From contig NC_079884.1 of NCBI RefSeq assembly GCF_029227915.1, positions 26,786,001 to 26,846,000 on the forward strand: a stretch of DNA of 60,000 nt. The letters are read 5' to 3'. The DNA is from Hydractinia symbiolongicarpus. Its lineage: Eukaryota; Cnidaria; Hydrozoa; Anthoathecata; Hydractiniidae. Made by a program: the position numbers and the translations under genes. Shown one piece after another: positions 33,894 through 46,427 of the stretch. Under the pieces are notes generated by a model. The model was not told the DNA's origin. It ran no database searches and saw only the letters and a list, made by a program, of their open reading frames with translations. Numbering within the stretch: the stretch's first letter is position 1; every line of letters starts with the position of its first letter.

Positions 33894-33926
33894 CTAGGTT
33901 ACGTACCTAGGTTACGTACCTAGGTT
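33894..33926. repeat. 13-bp tandem repeat with palindromes
   Basis: CTAGGTTACGTAC is repeated about 2.5 times. Each junction contains the palindromes TACGTA and CCTAGG. Confidence 0.75.
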
Positions 33927-34535
33927 GGTTGAAAGCTACTTAGTCGCTATGCTTGCAAACTGAATATAAAAAAATATGGTTACAGAACCACAGAAAAGAA
34001 CAATTACTTCCTTTCTGAGGTTATTAGTTATTCTAAGTTTCAGTACCGTACACGTTAACTGCCGTTTATTGAATCTTCGAAATATTTTTAAACAATTCAT
34101 CTTCATAATGCTATTTCAGAAGAAAGCCTTCAAAGTAACGTTTTATAACAATGAAAAGACATCGTTTATGGAAAGGATTTTCATAATCCTTAGCAACACA
34201 CTTTCTCAGGGTGAGAAGAATCCAGTATTTAACTTGCTCTAACTTTTGAAAAGAACTAAGTGTTACTTACATGTTCTTTTAGTAAGAAGTCTAGTACCTC
34301 CATAACTTGCTAACAAACTCAAATGTTGTTGTTTATCATAATTTACAGAAAAAAGGGAAAAGAACTTGACATGTTTTTCTATTATACGTCAACAAAGAAT
34401 AAAGGGAAGCTTCAGAAAGCTTCAGGGAAAATTGAAAAAAATTATTTTAAAAATTAAGCGGAGTTGGTGCAGCGTTGTTTTGTGTAGGGTCAATTGTAAT
34501 TTACTATGGGTATTATGTGTGGGGGGACAGGAAAA

Positions 34536-34722
34536 ATTGTGCTAAATGGCAACATATCAATGGACTTTCAATGAATTTGTTAGAAATAGCGGACTTTTCC
34601 AGGGAGAGTGTCCAATGTAGGAACTATCCAGGAAAAAGGTGTTCTAAATGGAAACTTATCGCTGGACTTTCCAGGAGTTATTTACAAATACCGGACTTTT
34701 TCAGAGACAGTGTCGGATATTT
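34536..34722 (+). repeat. two-copy tandem repeat, about 104 bp apart
   Basis: Two diverged copies share TAAATGG-AAC, ATGGACTTTC/CTGGACTTTCC and a CGGACTTTT-CAG-GA-AGTGTC end. Confidence 0.6.
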
Positions 34723-34744
34723 TTTACGACAAATGAAATTTTAG

Positions 34745-36380
34745 TCAGTCAGCCAACATTAAAACATCGTCAGTGGATCTTCATCTTTGCGATTTCATTT
34801 TTTTTTTAAGAAAAATTCTCTACCGGTTGAAAATTATCGGTCTATAATTTCATCAATTTTCTAACAATGTTCAAGTCGATAAGGTATGTCTTGAATACCC
34901 TCGAACCTCACTTTATCTCGAGAATGCAGCTTTTTTTTCCTTAGATTTTTTGTCGCATTATAACCCTTCTTTTATTTCGGACAAACTTTAGTCCCTTGTG
35001 CGCCGTGTCATAATTAGAATCCCGCAACAAAATATAAATACACAATAAAAATAATAATTACCATAAAGAAAAGCAGTTTCTTTAAACAGATTTGATTCCA
35101 CTGTATACAACAAATTTCCTATGCAACATGGCCTGCAATACCACCATGGCTGCCTGCACGAATATTTCAATGGTTGAACTCAAATAACTGAACTAAAAAT
35201 AGGCCTAAGTGTTTCTTTCACTCTCACAAAATATGTTGGTGCTTTGCCAAATTTTTACACACAACCACTTACCATACTAATTCCAACAGTAAATATATAT
35301 TCAAACTTTCCCGAAAGTTGATTTTAAAATGGCAGCTGTTGCTGCGTTTGACTGCAAAAAAATTAGTCTTGCGGCAGTTTGCCAATAATTTTATTTTTTT
35401 ATTTTAGAAGTGGACAAGAAGTAATGAATGAAATATGGATTATAAATATTACTAGAATCCACAATACTACCATCGCTTGGACAATACATACAAAAATTAT
35501 TGGAGGGGCGCTTGTGCCCCCCCTGCCCCACCCCCGGCGGTTATGGCACTGTACAAAGCAACCATGAGAAAAGAAATGGATAGCATAGCTTCACCAGAAG
35601 AGGGTCGTACGAAGAAATTTGAATGCACATCGTTTCGACACATATCCTTGAATCCTTGAAATTATGATATCTTTCCTAAACACTCTTGCGTCCTTGCCAG
35701 ATGGGGAAGGGAGAAAACATTTCTTGACAATACCAGATCATTCGTAAAAACTAAATTTTCCTATTTTTCGATTTTAAAAATTTCCTTGGGTTGTGCTGGT
35801 TGACCAATGTAGAGGCAGATGAGAACTCGATGTAACTTACAGAACAGTATTAGAAGTCTCAGCAGATGTAAAGCAAATTGACCTTAATTCATCACGCATT
35901 ATGAAGCACATACCGTCTACTATTACACCATTCAACAACCTTCTCAGTCCATTGCAGTTTATATCAATCTCTGCAATTGTTATTATAACAGAAAAGATAG
36001 CTACTGAAAATATATGCATATGTATTCCGGAGGTAGTTTGACTTCGGGACTGAAAATGCGTACAACGTTTATAAAAAAACTTACAAGCGATGTTTCAAGT
36101 GACATGTTTTCTCCACACTTTTTTGATTCATCTATCTCTCATTAATGTGAATATAAATTGTTTTTTGAAAACATTCTTGTTTAAAAAGCGTAATAACTTT
36201 CTAATTTAAACTCATTAAAAGAACATAAAAAAATAATTCCCTGTTTCATTGCTAATTGTCTTAGATATTTTATGTCTATATTAAGCTTTATTCAGAAATC
36301 TATTGCACAAAATATGTTAATTCCAATTGATTAAAAGGAACCTATTTTGCTTTTGTTTGTGGATGGAATATTAACAGCAA
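34745..36380. other. intergenic stretch
   Basis: No gene. A GC-rich GGGGCGCTTGTGCCCCCC motif (about 35505-35540) resembles GC blocks inside the elements at 9.2 and 25.2 kb and may be part of a TIR-element remnant. Confidence 0.35.
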
Positions 36381-36381
36381 C

Positions 36382-36800
36382 ACACCTTTGCCACCACCAC
36401 CACCATCACCATGGACACCTCCACTGTTACTGCCAACAACAACAACAACCACAACAACACCACTACAGCTACCATTGTAACCACCACCATCATCACCACC
36501 ACCAACAACAGCAACACCACCACAACTATCACCCCCAGCACCCCCGCTACCAGCACCACCGCCATTACCACCACCGCCATCACCGCCACCACCACAACAA
36601 CTACCACTACCATCAACAAAACCACCACTCTTACTACCAACAAAAACAACCACAACACCACCACCACAACTACCACTACTACCACTTCCACCACCACGTC
36701 AACGCCACTGCTACTATCATCACCACCACCACAACCACCAAAAACAACCGAATATCATTATTACCATTACCACCACCACCACTACGACAATACAAACCAT
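36382..36800. repeat. (CAN)n low-complexity trinucleotide tract
   Basis: About 420 bp of CCA/CAA/CAT/ACC triplets in several phases. It creates long open frames on both strands (poly-His/Thr/Pro or Val/Gly) that are artefacts of composition. Confidence 0.9.
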
Positions 36801-36839
36801 GGCTACATATTATTTATACCATGTAGTACTTAATACAAA

Positions 36840-37260
36840 AAAAACTCATACCTTATCTTTTCATTATTTTTCTCTCTCTCGTTCTCTCCTCTTTAATCTG
36901 TTTAAAAACACACATCACGTACGCAAATTAATATTCGTTTTTCAAAATGCAAGATTACCCCCGGCACGAGAGCATAAGCGGAAGTTGAATTAAACAACAA
37001 GAATAAAACAAAAACAAAAATTACAGTAACAAAGTTTGTGTAAAAAATTCACTACTTATCAGAGTTTTTAACGGAGTAGCTAACACAGTAATTTGGATAC
37101 TTTATGGTCTTTCCCCCAACCCATATTTTTTAGTAAAAAATTAACCCCCCCCCCCCTGGCACGAATGACGTCACAAAATTTGTGCATGCGTAATGTTTTA
37201 TTTTATATTTTGTCTACAACTACACTTGTCATCCCCGAATAATGCAAATACATTTTCAAT
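36840..37260. other. intergenic stretch
   Basis: No gene seen; a run of 13 C lies at about 37145-37157. Confidence 0.4.
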
Positions 37261-37264
37261 TTAT

Positions 37265-37573
37265 AGCTCGTTAGCCTGTAGTAGAGCGTTCGGTTCCAGT
37301 GCAGAAGGTCGTGGGTTCAAACCCCGGCGAGTCATGCCGAAGACTATAAAAGTGTGAATCTATCCTTTCTGTTAGCGCTCAGTATGAAAACAGAATTGAT
37401 AGGTTGTTGTCTAGTTGAGTGATGGCTGTACCTCTGAAGCTCAAATGGAAGTTTTAAATGCACTAGGATCCCCTCTTCGCAGGACCCTCGTTGATAGTAC
37501 CAATATGAACTGAAGGGCTCCCCTAGGGAAACAATGTAAACAATAATAAGAAAATCCAATAATAATAACAAGT
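37265..37573 (+). mobile_element. tRNA-derived SINE
   Basis: The head resembles a tRNA with an A-box-like TTAGCCTGTAGTAGAGCG at about 37271 and a good B box GGTTCAAACCC at 37314-37324. A body of about 230 bp follows, and the 3' end is AATAATAATAAC-type. This is the layout of a Pol III SINE. The tRNA part lacks a convincing full cloverleaf, so it is not a tRNA gene. Confidence 0.65.
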
Positions 37574-39600
37574 CTCAAGTGCGCCTGAATACTTTTTAAA
37601 AAAGTTATATTTCTTGAAGAATTGTTGATTTATACTATAGACTCTTTTTTTATTTTCAATTCTCCATATCTCCACGCACCTTCGACCCTTTCTGTCACTA
37701 TCAAATTTTTATTTTAAACTTCAAAAGAGCTATAAAATGGACTCTTGATTTTTGAATTTAGTGACTTACACGAAAATTAAACTAATAGCGGTGAAAAAAT
37801 TACACTTAAAATTTTCTTAAATATCACATTAAAATAGCAATATAACTGAAAATGGCGGAAAGTTCTCTGCGTGTAGTTGACAAGCATAATTTATTCCATA
37901 TAAACACTCATCTTACTACGAAATCAAACTTTCTTATGAAATAAACTTGAAACTTTTTTTGCACCAGCTAGCTAGCCATATTCCTCTAAATTTTGCATAC
38001 ATACAAGATAATTGCACATATCGCCAGTCAAAACAACAACAATGGTATTAATTACCCTCTTAAAGCTAGTAACATAGCATTTGTTAAGAAATACAGCTCC
38101 TCGTTTTGTCTCTGTGCCCTGTCAAAACAAACTTTAATTTACTGACATGTAATATATGTTACAGACCATAACTCATTTCCCGCCAAAAAGAATACATAAA
38201 GAAAGTATTCCTTGTTTCAGAAAATAGCAAAAAAGTTACAAATTTATCAAATAAAGTGATAATTCGTAAACAGTTTGTCTACACAGTTATGAAGTCCGTT
38301 CTTTTACTTAACTTTTCGAGTGGTCTAAGTATTACATACCTTTATTTAGAGTGTGCTATGATGAATAGGAACATCCAAGACGGAGATCTTACTTGAACCC
38401 TTTAAAGTCACGGAACATTAGTTTGTTGTCGAGCAGTAAAGTACAGAAATTTCAACTCTACCACAATGATAATGCTGCTCAACTTTTCATGAACTCTAGA
38501 CATCCGTTTTAAAGAAAATATTGTTACGTAACTTATTGAACATTAGCGTTAAAAAAGATAAGTTCTGTCACATGGGCTTGCATAAACAACCAAAGAAATA
38601 TGGAGAAAACTTTAACTTTCGTTGTCAGCATAACTGAAAATGCTTTTCATGTCCGGTAACCCTTTTTACATTAATACATTAAGACTGAGGCGAATGTTGC
38701 TTGCTCTATCTATTCTTAGCTTTTCCCTATTGGCCTACTCGCTGTTTGTCGACTTTCTGCTAAAAAAATTCAAGTTCTTGTGTTACCTTAATCCGTTAGA
38801 CTAGTGTGCCAAGTCAAAATCAATCTTTAGTTTTAATAATTTTTTTGTATCAAATTAGTTTTAGGTTTACACCCAGATGTTGTCATTCTGGTCAAAACAA
38901 CGTGACCTTTAATGATGGAATTTGTAACGGAAACAATCTTGGAATTTAGAATGATATTATATTATTAAACAAGATAAAAAAATCTAGTCAAAACTTTTTT
39001 GACATATTGGAATGGGCGGTATGGCGTCCAATTAACCCTCCATCTTATGCTCTCATCGCTCTTTAAAAAAAGATGGGCTTGCTCGGGATAAAGTTCATTT
39101 TTTATGTAATTGTGAGATGTTCTAAGTGATGTCCCAATATTATATTGGCATATAATAACTTAGTAAATGGTGCATATTTCGTATTAATTATTTGGACCAA
39201 CTTTATATTAATATTTTAAGGCAGTAATATTTTCATTCAAATTTAGATCTTAAAAAGATTTCCGTTTCGTGTGTACCACAAGAAAGAGGAAACATTTGGT
39301 ATCGAAACTATCAAAAATATTTGCAAAAGTAACGCAAAGAAAACATGTGTAGCCGGATTGCGGTTGTTTCTACATTTAAAATTGGATGAAATTAACAGTT
39401 AGATATTAATTTTCTATTTTTTGTGCCAAATTTTTTGTGTATGAAAAATATTCTTTGGGCAATAACGCTGTTTATGCAAGCTCATATGACAACACTTATC
39501 TTCTTTGTCACTTCTTTTCATTAAGTATACACTTTTTTATAAAAAAAAACAAGAAATTTGTCTTTCTGGAGTATTCTTATTTTTTCACATGGAAGAGGCA
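37574..39600. other. intergenic stretch
   Basis: About 2 kb of AT-rich DNA with no supported gene or element. Confidence 0.4.
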
Positions 39601-40890
39601 CACATTTAGTGAATCGCGGGTGTATAGTGTTTCTGTTTAGAGGATCCAATAATCCACTTTTAATAACAATTTTTTTGTCTGACATACTACCCGGATAAGC
39701 AGACAAGATAAAAGTGAAACCGCCTCCAGGAGCAATTGCAACCAATACTTTCACGGTTGTAAGAAATAAGGAATCTGAAACTGCAACTTTCAATTCAACA
39801 CAATCAATGATACATCGTGTGTTTGGAAATAAATCTTTTAAGGACTTTGGCATAAGTTCCTGAATTTTTTCTCTGCTAGGCCAAATGCAAATGGAATCGA
39901 GTCTGAAGTACATATAATGTATCCCATGTGGTGAAGGTATTTGTGATTGTGACCTCACTTGCTTTAAATAAAAATGCAAAGTGCCTAATTATAAATCCTC
40001 TTCTCAATTTCACAAGAGTAATTAAAAAACTTTCAAGTGCTGAAAATGTTCTTTTACGTCCACGACTGAATCTCTTTTGGTGACTGATTATTACATAGGA
40101 CAGGCTTTTCTCCCATGATACCAGCATTCCAAAATACCAGCATTCAAAAAAAAAAAAAATGCAGCATTCAAAAATGTCAATAATGACTTTAGAACATTTA
40201 TATTTTGTAGTCCTGTATAAAAATGACATATTTCATCTGATCCAAGTATGTAACTAACAAATTCAGATTTTCTTGAAGGTATTTGTGACATGTGTTTATT
40301 TTGCTGCTCAATTTTCAGTTTTAATTGTGTTGCTGTATTTTTCCAGTAATCAGATGTATTTTGTACTGTTTCTTTTTTGACATAACAAAGTATTCTCACT
40401 TTCAAGTTTTATAATGTTGTCTCTTAAAATGTCTAATTCATCAGGTTTCATCTCCATATTTTCTTGTTCTAACTCTTCTTGAGGGGATGAAAATCTGTAC
40501 TGAGGGTCTTGCAGTTGGTGCCTCTCTCTTAGTAATTTTATCTCCATAATCATTTCAGCTGTGTAGTGTAGGCTTAGCAACAGTAATAAGTCGTTTTCTG
40601 GTACCACCTGGCGGTCTATAAATTACATTTAAACTGAAATATTTTTCACAAATTTGGGTATATGTTGTAACACTAAAACCATCTCTTCCATCCTGGCGTT
40701 TTATCAGGCACTGTTTTAAGCGCTTGGTCAGTTGGAAAGTTAAAAAAAAAAACTACGACCAGGAGGCTTTCTCACTTCATTATCAATAATGTACTCACGT
40801 GAAAAAAAACCATATGCTGCACATTGTCTGCCAAGAGATACTTTCTTAATTTTAGTAGAGCTTTTCTCCACCATGTTCAATGTTGTTTTT
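39600..40890 (-). pseudogene. broken THAP-domain DDE transposase (Harbinger-related)
   Basis: Read on the minus strand. From about 40875 a degenerate THAP domain keeps CAAYGFF and a P-x-K-x-P-x-W-like stretch (DKTPGWKRW), with frameshifts at a T-run. Then comes PDELDILRDNIIKLESEN (about 40400-40450), SDEICHFYTGL (about 40230-40260), an HTH with RGRKRTFSALESFLITLV (about 40000-40070), and a DDE_Tnp_4-like core: WPSREKIQELMP, CIIDCVELK (first acidic residue) and PGSMSDKK (second). The usual block between IIDC-E and the GISPGG-like segment is shortened and the third acidic residue cannot be placed. At least four frame breaks make it inactive. No TIRs identified. Confidence 0.8.
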
Positions 40891-41185
40891 CACGGAATAG
40901 CATTAGTCTCACTTTCATGTCGGGGCCGCATTACGTAATTTAATTTATGAATAGGTCTATTATTGAATTTCCGCGCCCGCAGGCGTAGGAAATTCTTTAA
41001 AACCGTCGTTTTTTTCTTTTAGAGCATTTTTTGAGAAAAAATCGACCCTGGGATTTCACTTTCCTCTGAGAGGAGGATAGTATTGGTATAACTTACTAAC
41101 CCTGTCCCAAATGGTCAATTGAACGTCACAGATATAAACTTTGTACCCAAGCTCCCTAAGTACTGGGAAGTCATCTAAATGACGT
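40891..41185. other. intergenic stretch
   Basis: No coding signal. The left part may be the 5' end of the transposon remnant. Confidence 0.35.
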
Positions 41186-41535
41186 ATCAGGCCAAAATTG
41201 GACAAAATTTGGCACAGTTAACAAAAAAGTATGCTGAACATAATGGTGACATCATAATTTTGATTTTTGTCACCTTAATGTCATTTTAGGCCAAAATTGG
41301 TCCAAAAATTAAAACTACTTTATTTTCAACAAAATTTGGCACAGTTAACAAATAAAGTAATGATGATGATAGAAAAATGTGATTTTTTGTCACCTGAATG
41401 TCATTTCAGGCTAAAATTTGTCCAAAAATTAAAACTCCTTTATTTTCGACAAAAATTGACACAATTATTAAAAAAATTGTGCTGAAAATGATGGTCACAT
41501 CAAAATTTTGATTTTTTGTCAACTAAATGCCTTTT
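41186..41535 (+). repeat. tandem repeat of three diverged units (about 110-120 bp)
   Basis: Each unit contains GGC-AAAATT-G-CC/ACAAAA, a TTTTC-ACAAAA(T)TTG-CACA stretch and TTTTGTCA-CT-AATG. The third unit is the most diverged. Confidence 0.7.
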
Positions 41536-42032
41536 AAGACCATAAATGTTTCAATCGCAAGAGTTTTAACCATGAATGATAGGCTGTATTTTTTGTTAGC
41601 AATTTCTTTTAAAACGTGAGTTTATTATGACACGTTTCGTTTTGTTTGCGTTTGTTGTAAGATATAATGTCATTTGTGTGCTTTATCTTCAGAGCTTCAT
41701 GCACCAAACCTCTTCGAATGTTTGACACGATAACACAACGAATTAGCAGGTTGTCATCAAATATTTTGGTAGCAAGCGGAAATTCTTAGAGCCCCCAAGG
41801 CTTCTTGTTTTAATTAAAAATGATTTAAGGTATTGTTTTTGTCTTTACTGATCTTTACTTTATTGATATAACTTTTGGAAATTCATATCTGAAATCTTTG
41901 GGGAAAAATACTTTCATTTGTATTTTTTACTATGCAACGGGTTTTCTTTAAGGTCAATTTTCCTTAAGTTTCTATAATTCGAACAGTTTTTCAGTCCCTT
42001 CAGCACGATTCTCTACCTCATTCGAATTTTAG

Positions 42033-42176
42033 AGCGAAAATAGTGCTTTGACAAATTCAAATGACACCATTTTTGGTGTCGTCCTGAGAAAAGCACTTGG
42101 TGATGCAACTCGTATTATCGAAAGAGATCGTATCTCCAATGTAAAGCGATCAAATATTCAACAGTTTTTCAAATAG
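42033..42176 (+). pseudogene. C-terminal fragment of a pogo/Tigger-like transposase
   Basis: An open frame ends RISNVKRSNIQQFFK and TAG at 42174-42176. The acidic/basic helical stretch and final IQQFF resemble the PCNA-interacting tail found at the end of pogo-family transposases. Flanking TTCGAA/AATTCGAATA-rich DNA (about 41950-42385) resembles the ends of the better-preserved element at 42.9 kb. Confidence 0.5.
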
Positions 42177-42886
42177 AGTTTCTCTTTTTTGTGTAAACAA
42201 TGAAAATAAAGATTGAATGAAACTTGAATTATGTTTTCTTGATTTTGAAATTAACGTAATTTCTCTCTGTAAATTTGAATTTTTACTCTCTGAAGCTGAA
42301 CGTTCGAATTACAGAGACTTTTTATAATTCGAATCTCTCTATAATTTAAACAAAAATTTTTCCCTGTGGGAATTCGAATAACTATTCTTACCCGGTTTAT
42401 ACGAGAAATCCTCAGCGCTGATTGGCTAAAAAGCCTTAACAACGGGCTTTATACAGCACGGGATAACTTTTAACCAACCAAATCGTAGCTATGAATGCAA
42501 ACAAATAACATTGCTGAAGAATCGTTAAAACGTAGTTTGCTACATACAGAATCAAAAATCAAGTTACAATAATTTCAAAATCTCGAGTCAATCCACCAGG
42601 AGAACAGCAAGAAATATTAATAATTTAAAACCCACTGCGTTTTTTATATAAACATTAATCAGCACAGTGAGTAACAGAAAAAAGGCATATGGTTTATACA
42701 ACCTTGTCACAAGTAAATCTGTAGAAAATAATCCCGGTTTCTACAAACCCAAACAAAATATCTATCAGTTGATATATACAATATAAACTGTTTGTACATC
42801 TCTTCCGAGAAATATTACCCTCGGTCAGCGCATCGACATCGCAAGCTCGGTCTATACCTTGACTTCGACTAACATTTTTCGGTATA

Positions 42887-43656
42887 CAGTAGACTCCCGG
42901 TTATTCGAACCTGCACTTATTCGAATAATTCGGTTATTCAAAGTGAGATGGCGTTCCCTTGGATCTGCTTACCCAACTCAGGCAAAAACACTCTCGGTTA
43001 TTCGAACTTCAGTTATTCGAATAATTCGGTTATTCGAAGTGATTTTTATTCCCCTTGGGGTCAATTATAGGCTAAGTCACCCTCAGTTATTCGAATTTTT
43101 CTTATTGGGAGATCGTCGAGTGAGAACATTGATTTTCTGCGATTAAAACACTTTTTTTCTTCAAAAAATCAGGTTTCAATTGAGGCACATGACATCCCCC
43201 CGAAGAAGCCAAAGCAGTCAGAGTTGGAAGAGGCCTTAGAATTGTTGGAAAGATGGTCTTTGTTTGACGAGAATGGTCTTGAAATCAGAAAGCAGTTAAA
43301 CATGATAACACGTACATGTCAAAAACACTACATCGATAGTAAAACACAATGTAGCATTAAAGATTTTTTTAACAGTTGAACTCCTTGTATTTACTAGATA
43401 CATTTTCTTTATAACTTTCATATTTTAAAACCTGTTAACAATTTGTTCAAATTTATTCTTTCTTCAAAAAGTAAAAATTCTTTGTGTTTACACGCTCAAC
43501 TGAACCACAATGCCTCAATTACTTAAGAAAAGTCCATCCAATTAAGGTTAAGTTGAAAATCTGGCGGGAAAACGAATTTTTCAGTTATTCGCACTCCCGG
43601 TTATTCGAAGTAAATTCTTATCCCCCTTGAGGCTTCGAATAACCGGGAGTCTACTG
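42887..43656. mobile_element. pogo/Tigger-like deletion derivative (770 bp)
   Basis: Terminal inverted repeats CAGTAGACTCCCGGTTATTC begin at 42887 and end at 43656, with TA on both outer sides as the target duplication. Subterminal TTATTCGAA motifs are repeated several times. The interior keeps the last part of a transposase gene (about 43170-43378) and nothing of the catalytic core. Confidence 0.85.
43170..43378 (+). pseudogene. remnant transposase C-terminus with PIP-box-like end
   Basis: It reads IEAHDIPPKKPKQSE, then an LELLERWSLFDENGLEIRKQ helix, and ends TQCSIKDFFNS followed by TGA. Q-x-x-I-x-x-F-F fits the PCNA-interacting (PIP) box known at the end of pogo-family transposases. The rest of the protein is absent. 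Confidence 0.65.
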
Positions 43657-43658
43657 TA

Positions 43659-44664
43659 TATAGACAAAAAAATTATATTGTACTAGAAACTTCCCACGAC
43701 TGTTGGTGAATTGGTGGGAGACTAGCTGGGCGTAGCTGATATAAATTAGGAATTACTTATGTAAATGTAGTGTATTAATGATGTGCCATAGAGACAGTAC
43801 AAAAAGTATAACAGACGTGCGCAATCTTATAGACGAAACCTTCTTTGTAAAGTACACAAGTGAAAGCTCCTTTTCTTGAGATTACGTTCATATAGAACGG
43901 AAATTAAAATAGCCGCACAACAAAGGAAAACAAAGATGAGATTATTTAACATTTCTGTTTTTTGGACAAATGGAATTTTGAAACATTTGAGTCTAATCGG
44001 TTACCAAATGGAAAGACAAGTTAACATATCCTGCGTAGCCATAGCATTAAAGGCGTCATGCTTGGTGTGTTGAATTATTTTGTTTTGTGACAAAATATTT
44101 TGATGATGTTACCGCTTCAAGACGTCATTAATTCAGCCAGCCAATATTTTCTAACGGGAACAAGCACAAAAACGCTACTTTAATCTGTAAGTTAGGTGAC
44201 AAGAGTAGACGAAAGAAGTTTGAATGCTTTTCCGTTGTGTGATGCGTTAGGAAAATGTCCAAATAGTCATAACACGCTTTTCGTTTATAAGCCACACCAC
44301 CAATTTGAGGTTCCAATCGTTCAAAAAACGAAGCAACTGGTAAGAAACATCCAGCTTAGAGTGAGTACAAAAAAAGAAAAAAAAAAGAAAATACAAACAA
44401 CCATAATTATGAGAAACAATATTGCCGATACTTTTCCTTTTTTTAACAGTGACGTAAATTCTATGGGACGACAATCATAGCAAGAATATGATTTCGATTT
44501 GCGTACACGCCTAACTTCGCAAACAAACAAAGCATTTGTAAATAGCTAACAAGGAACAGAAATAATCGAATTAACATAATGAAATTATTATTCAGTTCGT
44601 TTTTGAAAAAATAAAATCTTGCTTGCCAGTAATCAAGGCCAACAAAATAATTTACGGTGAAAAT
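43659..44664. other. intergenic stretch
   Basis: No supported gene or element. Confidence 0.4.
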
Positions 44665-44825
44665 CACTTTGATCTCGGGGTGGAAATGACATTTGTCTCG
44701 GGGTAGAAATGACATTAATCTCAATGTGGAAATGACATTGATCTTGGGGTAGTAAACACATTGATATCGGGGTGGAAATCACGTCGATCTCTGGGTTGAA
44801 ATCGCATTGATCTCTGGGGAATTGT
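44665..44825 (+). repeat. 23-bp minisatellite, seven copies
   Basis: Seven tandem units of approximate consensus GACATTGATCTCGGGGTGG plus AAAT. Copies differ at several positions. Confidence 0.8.
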
Positions 44826-46427
44826 TGTTTAGGCTTGAAATGCGATTTGTGTACAAGCAAGTCAAGATAGTAAAATTCAGGGCTTTTTTGTTTTTTTGGA
44901 CTGCAACGAAACCTGAGCAGTTGAAGGATGGAGCTTGAGACTCTGATAAAAACCGTTCGTACTCACCTAGGCTTTCTAAATATTGTTGTTATTTTTTACT
45001 CCGTATATATCTCTCTATTCCTTTTACATCATGTGGATTTCAACTTCTATTTTGGGTATCAGAAATAAAAAAAAACGATATAGCGATACAGTTTAGATAC
45101 GTTATAAAATGACTTACCAATTCTTGGTGATACATAAACTGTCTTTCATAAAGTGATTCATGTGGCACACAAGATAGAGATACACGCGTGCGCTCAATGT
45201 TATTTTTTTAGGTACGAGACTTAGCTTGTCTTAATAACGAAAGCGTCACTTCCCTTCCATGAAATTAGATACTAGTGATTTTAATTTATTTAATCATCTT
45301 GAACCATAGATTTTTTTTGTTAACAAAAATCATAAAGAAGAACAATTAAAAATTTAGAAAAAGAAAGCCTTTCAAATCCATCATCTTCTTTCTATTTTAT
45401 CTTTTTTACGACGAAAAATGGACCCTATGTTGTTTGTATTTAAGTGAAAGGGCGTATCACAACAGGAAATAAAAGTCATTTCGTTGACGTTATCCTGAAT
45501 CATTTTCCGCTTTGTTATGTGTTTTCAAATGTAACATCCATTTTTTTGGCTGAGAGTAAGAATTATTTACGGACTTTGGCGTAAAGGCTGAATGATCCTA
45601 TAGGATACAACTGGGGACGATGAGTTTTTATGAATCCAGCATAAGCTCTGGTATAAAAATTGTTTATTAAAGATATTTCGACGTGCGGTCGTGCATGTTT
45701 CATATTTAAAAATAGAAGCAAGAAAATTTGTGGTTATCAAAATATGCATACCGCAAAAACTTTTTATTTTTTTAAAAAAGTACTCCATTGACAGAAAATT
45801 TGTGAGTCAACTCGCAAAATTAAATTTCACAGTTTTCAGTTTGATCCAGATTTAGCGAGATTTAATTTTGTAAATTTAAAAAGGTTTTAGAGGTTTTTTT
45901 GAATTTATACAGCTTTCGAGCATTGATGTTGCTCTCCATTCTCCTAAATTCTGAATAGCATTGTGCAATAACCAGACCACTCAGAACATCAAGGTACAGT
46001 ATTTTTCAGTTGCCTTAATAAATACATAACAGTGAAATCTAAAGAAAAAATGCTAAACTAAAAACATGCCCGGGTATTAATTTTAACATATGACGTTTAG
46101 AATTTAGATGATTTAGCGAAAGGAAACGAATCAACAAAAAAATTCTGGTATTATATTGACTTAAATATGATTCGTTTTACGAAATTGCTTCCTTTTTAAC
46201 TCTGTTATGATTTCAAGAGTTATTTATTTTTCGTGATTTTATTTAAAGGTATTAATTTTCGCAAATTCGATGTTGAAGGGCATTTGTTGGTACTTAATAT
46301 CTCGAATTTAATCAAACTTCAAACTCTACGAAGACTGCGTAAACTACAACCAGCGAAGATTTAAATTATCGAAGGATTTTAAGAGTGCGTAATAATCTCT
46401 TATAATAACACGCCAAGTTTGTATATG
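44826..46427. other. intergenic stretch
   Basis: No supported gene or element. Confidence 0.4.

Noticed and set aside
36347-36833. Long open frames (His-, Thr- or Val/Gly-rich) on both strands
   Set aside because: They arise from a CAN trinucleotide tract; several frames on both strands are open at once.
37265-37335. tRNA gene
   Set aside because: The B box is good but acceptor and anticodon stems are not convincing, and a SINE body and tail follow.
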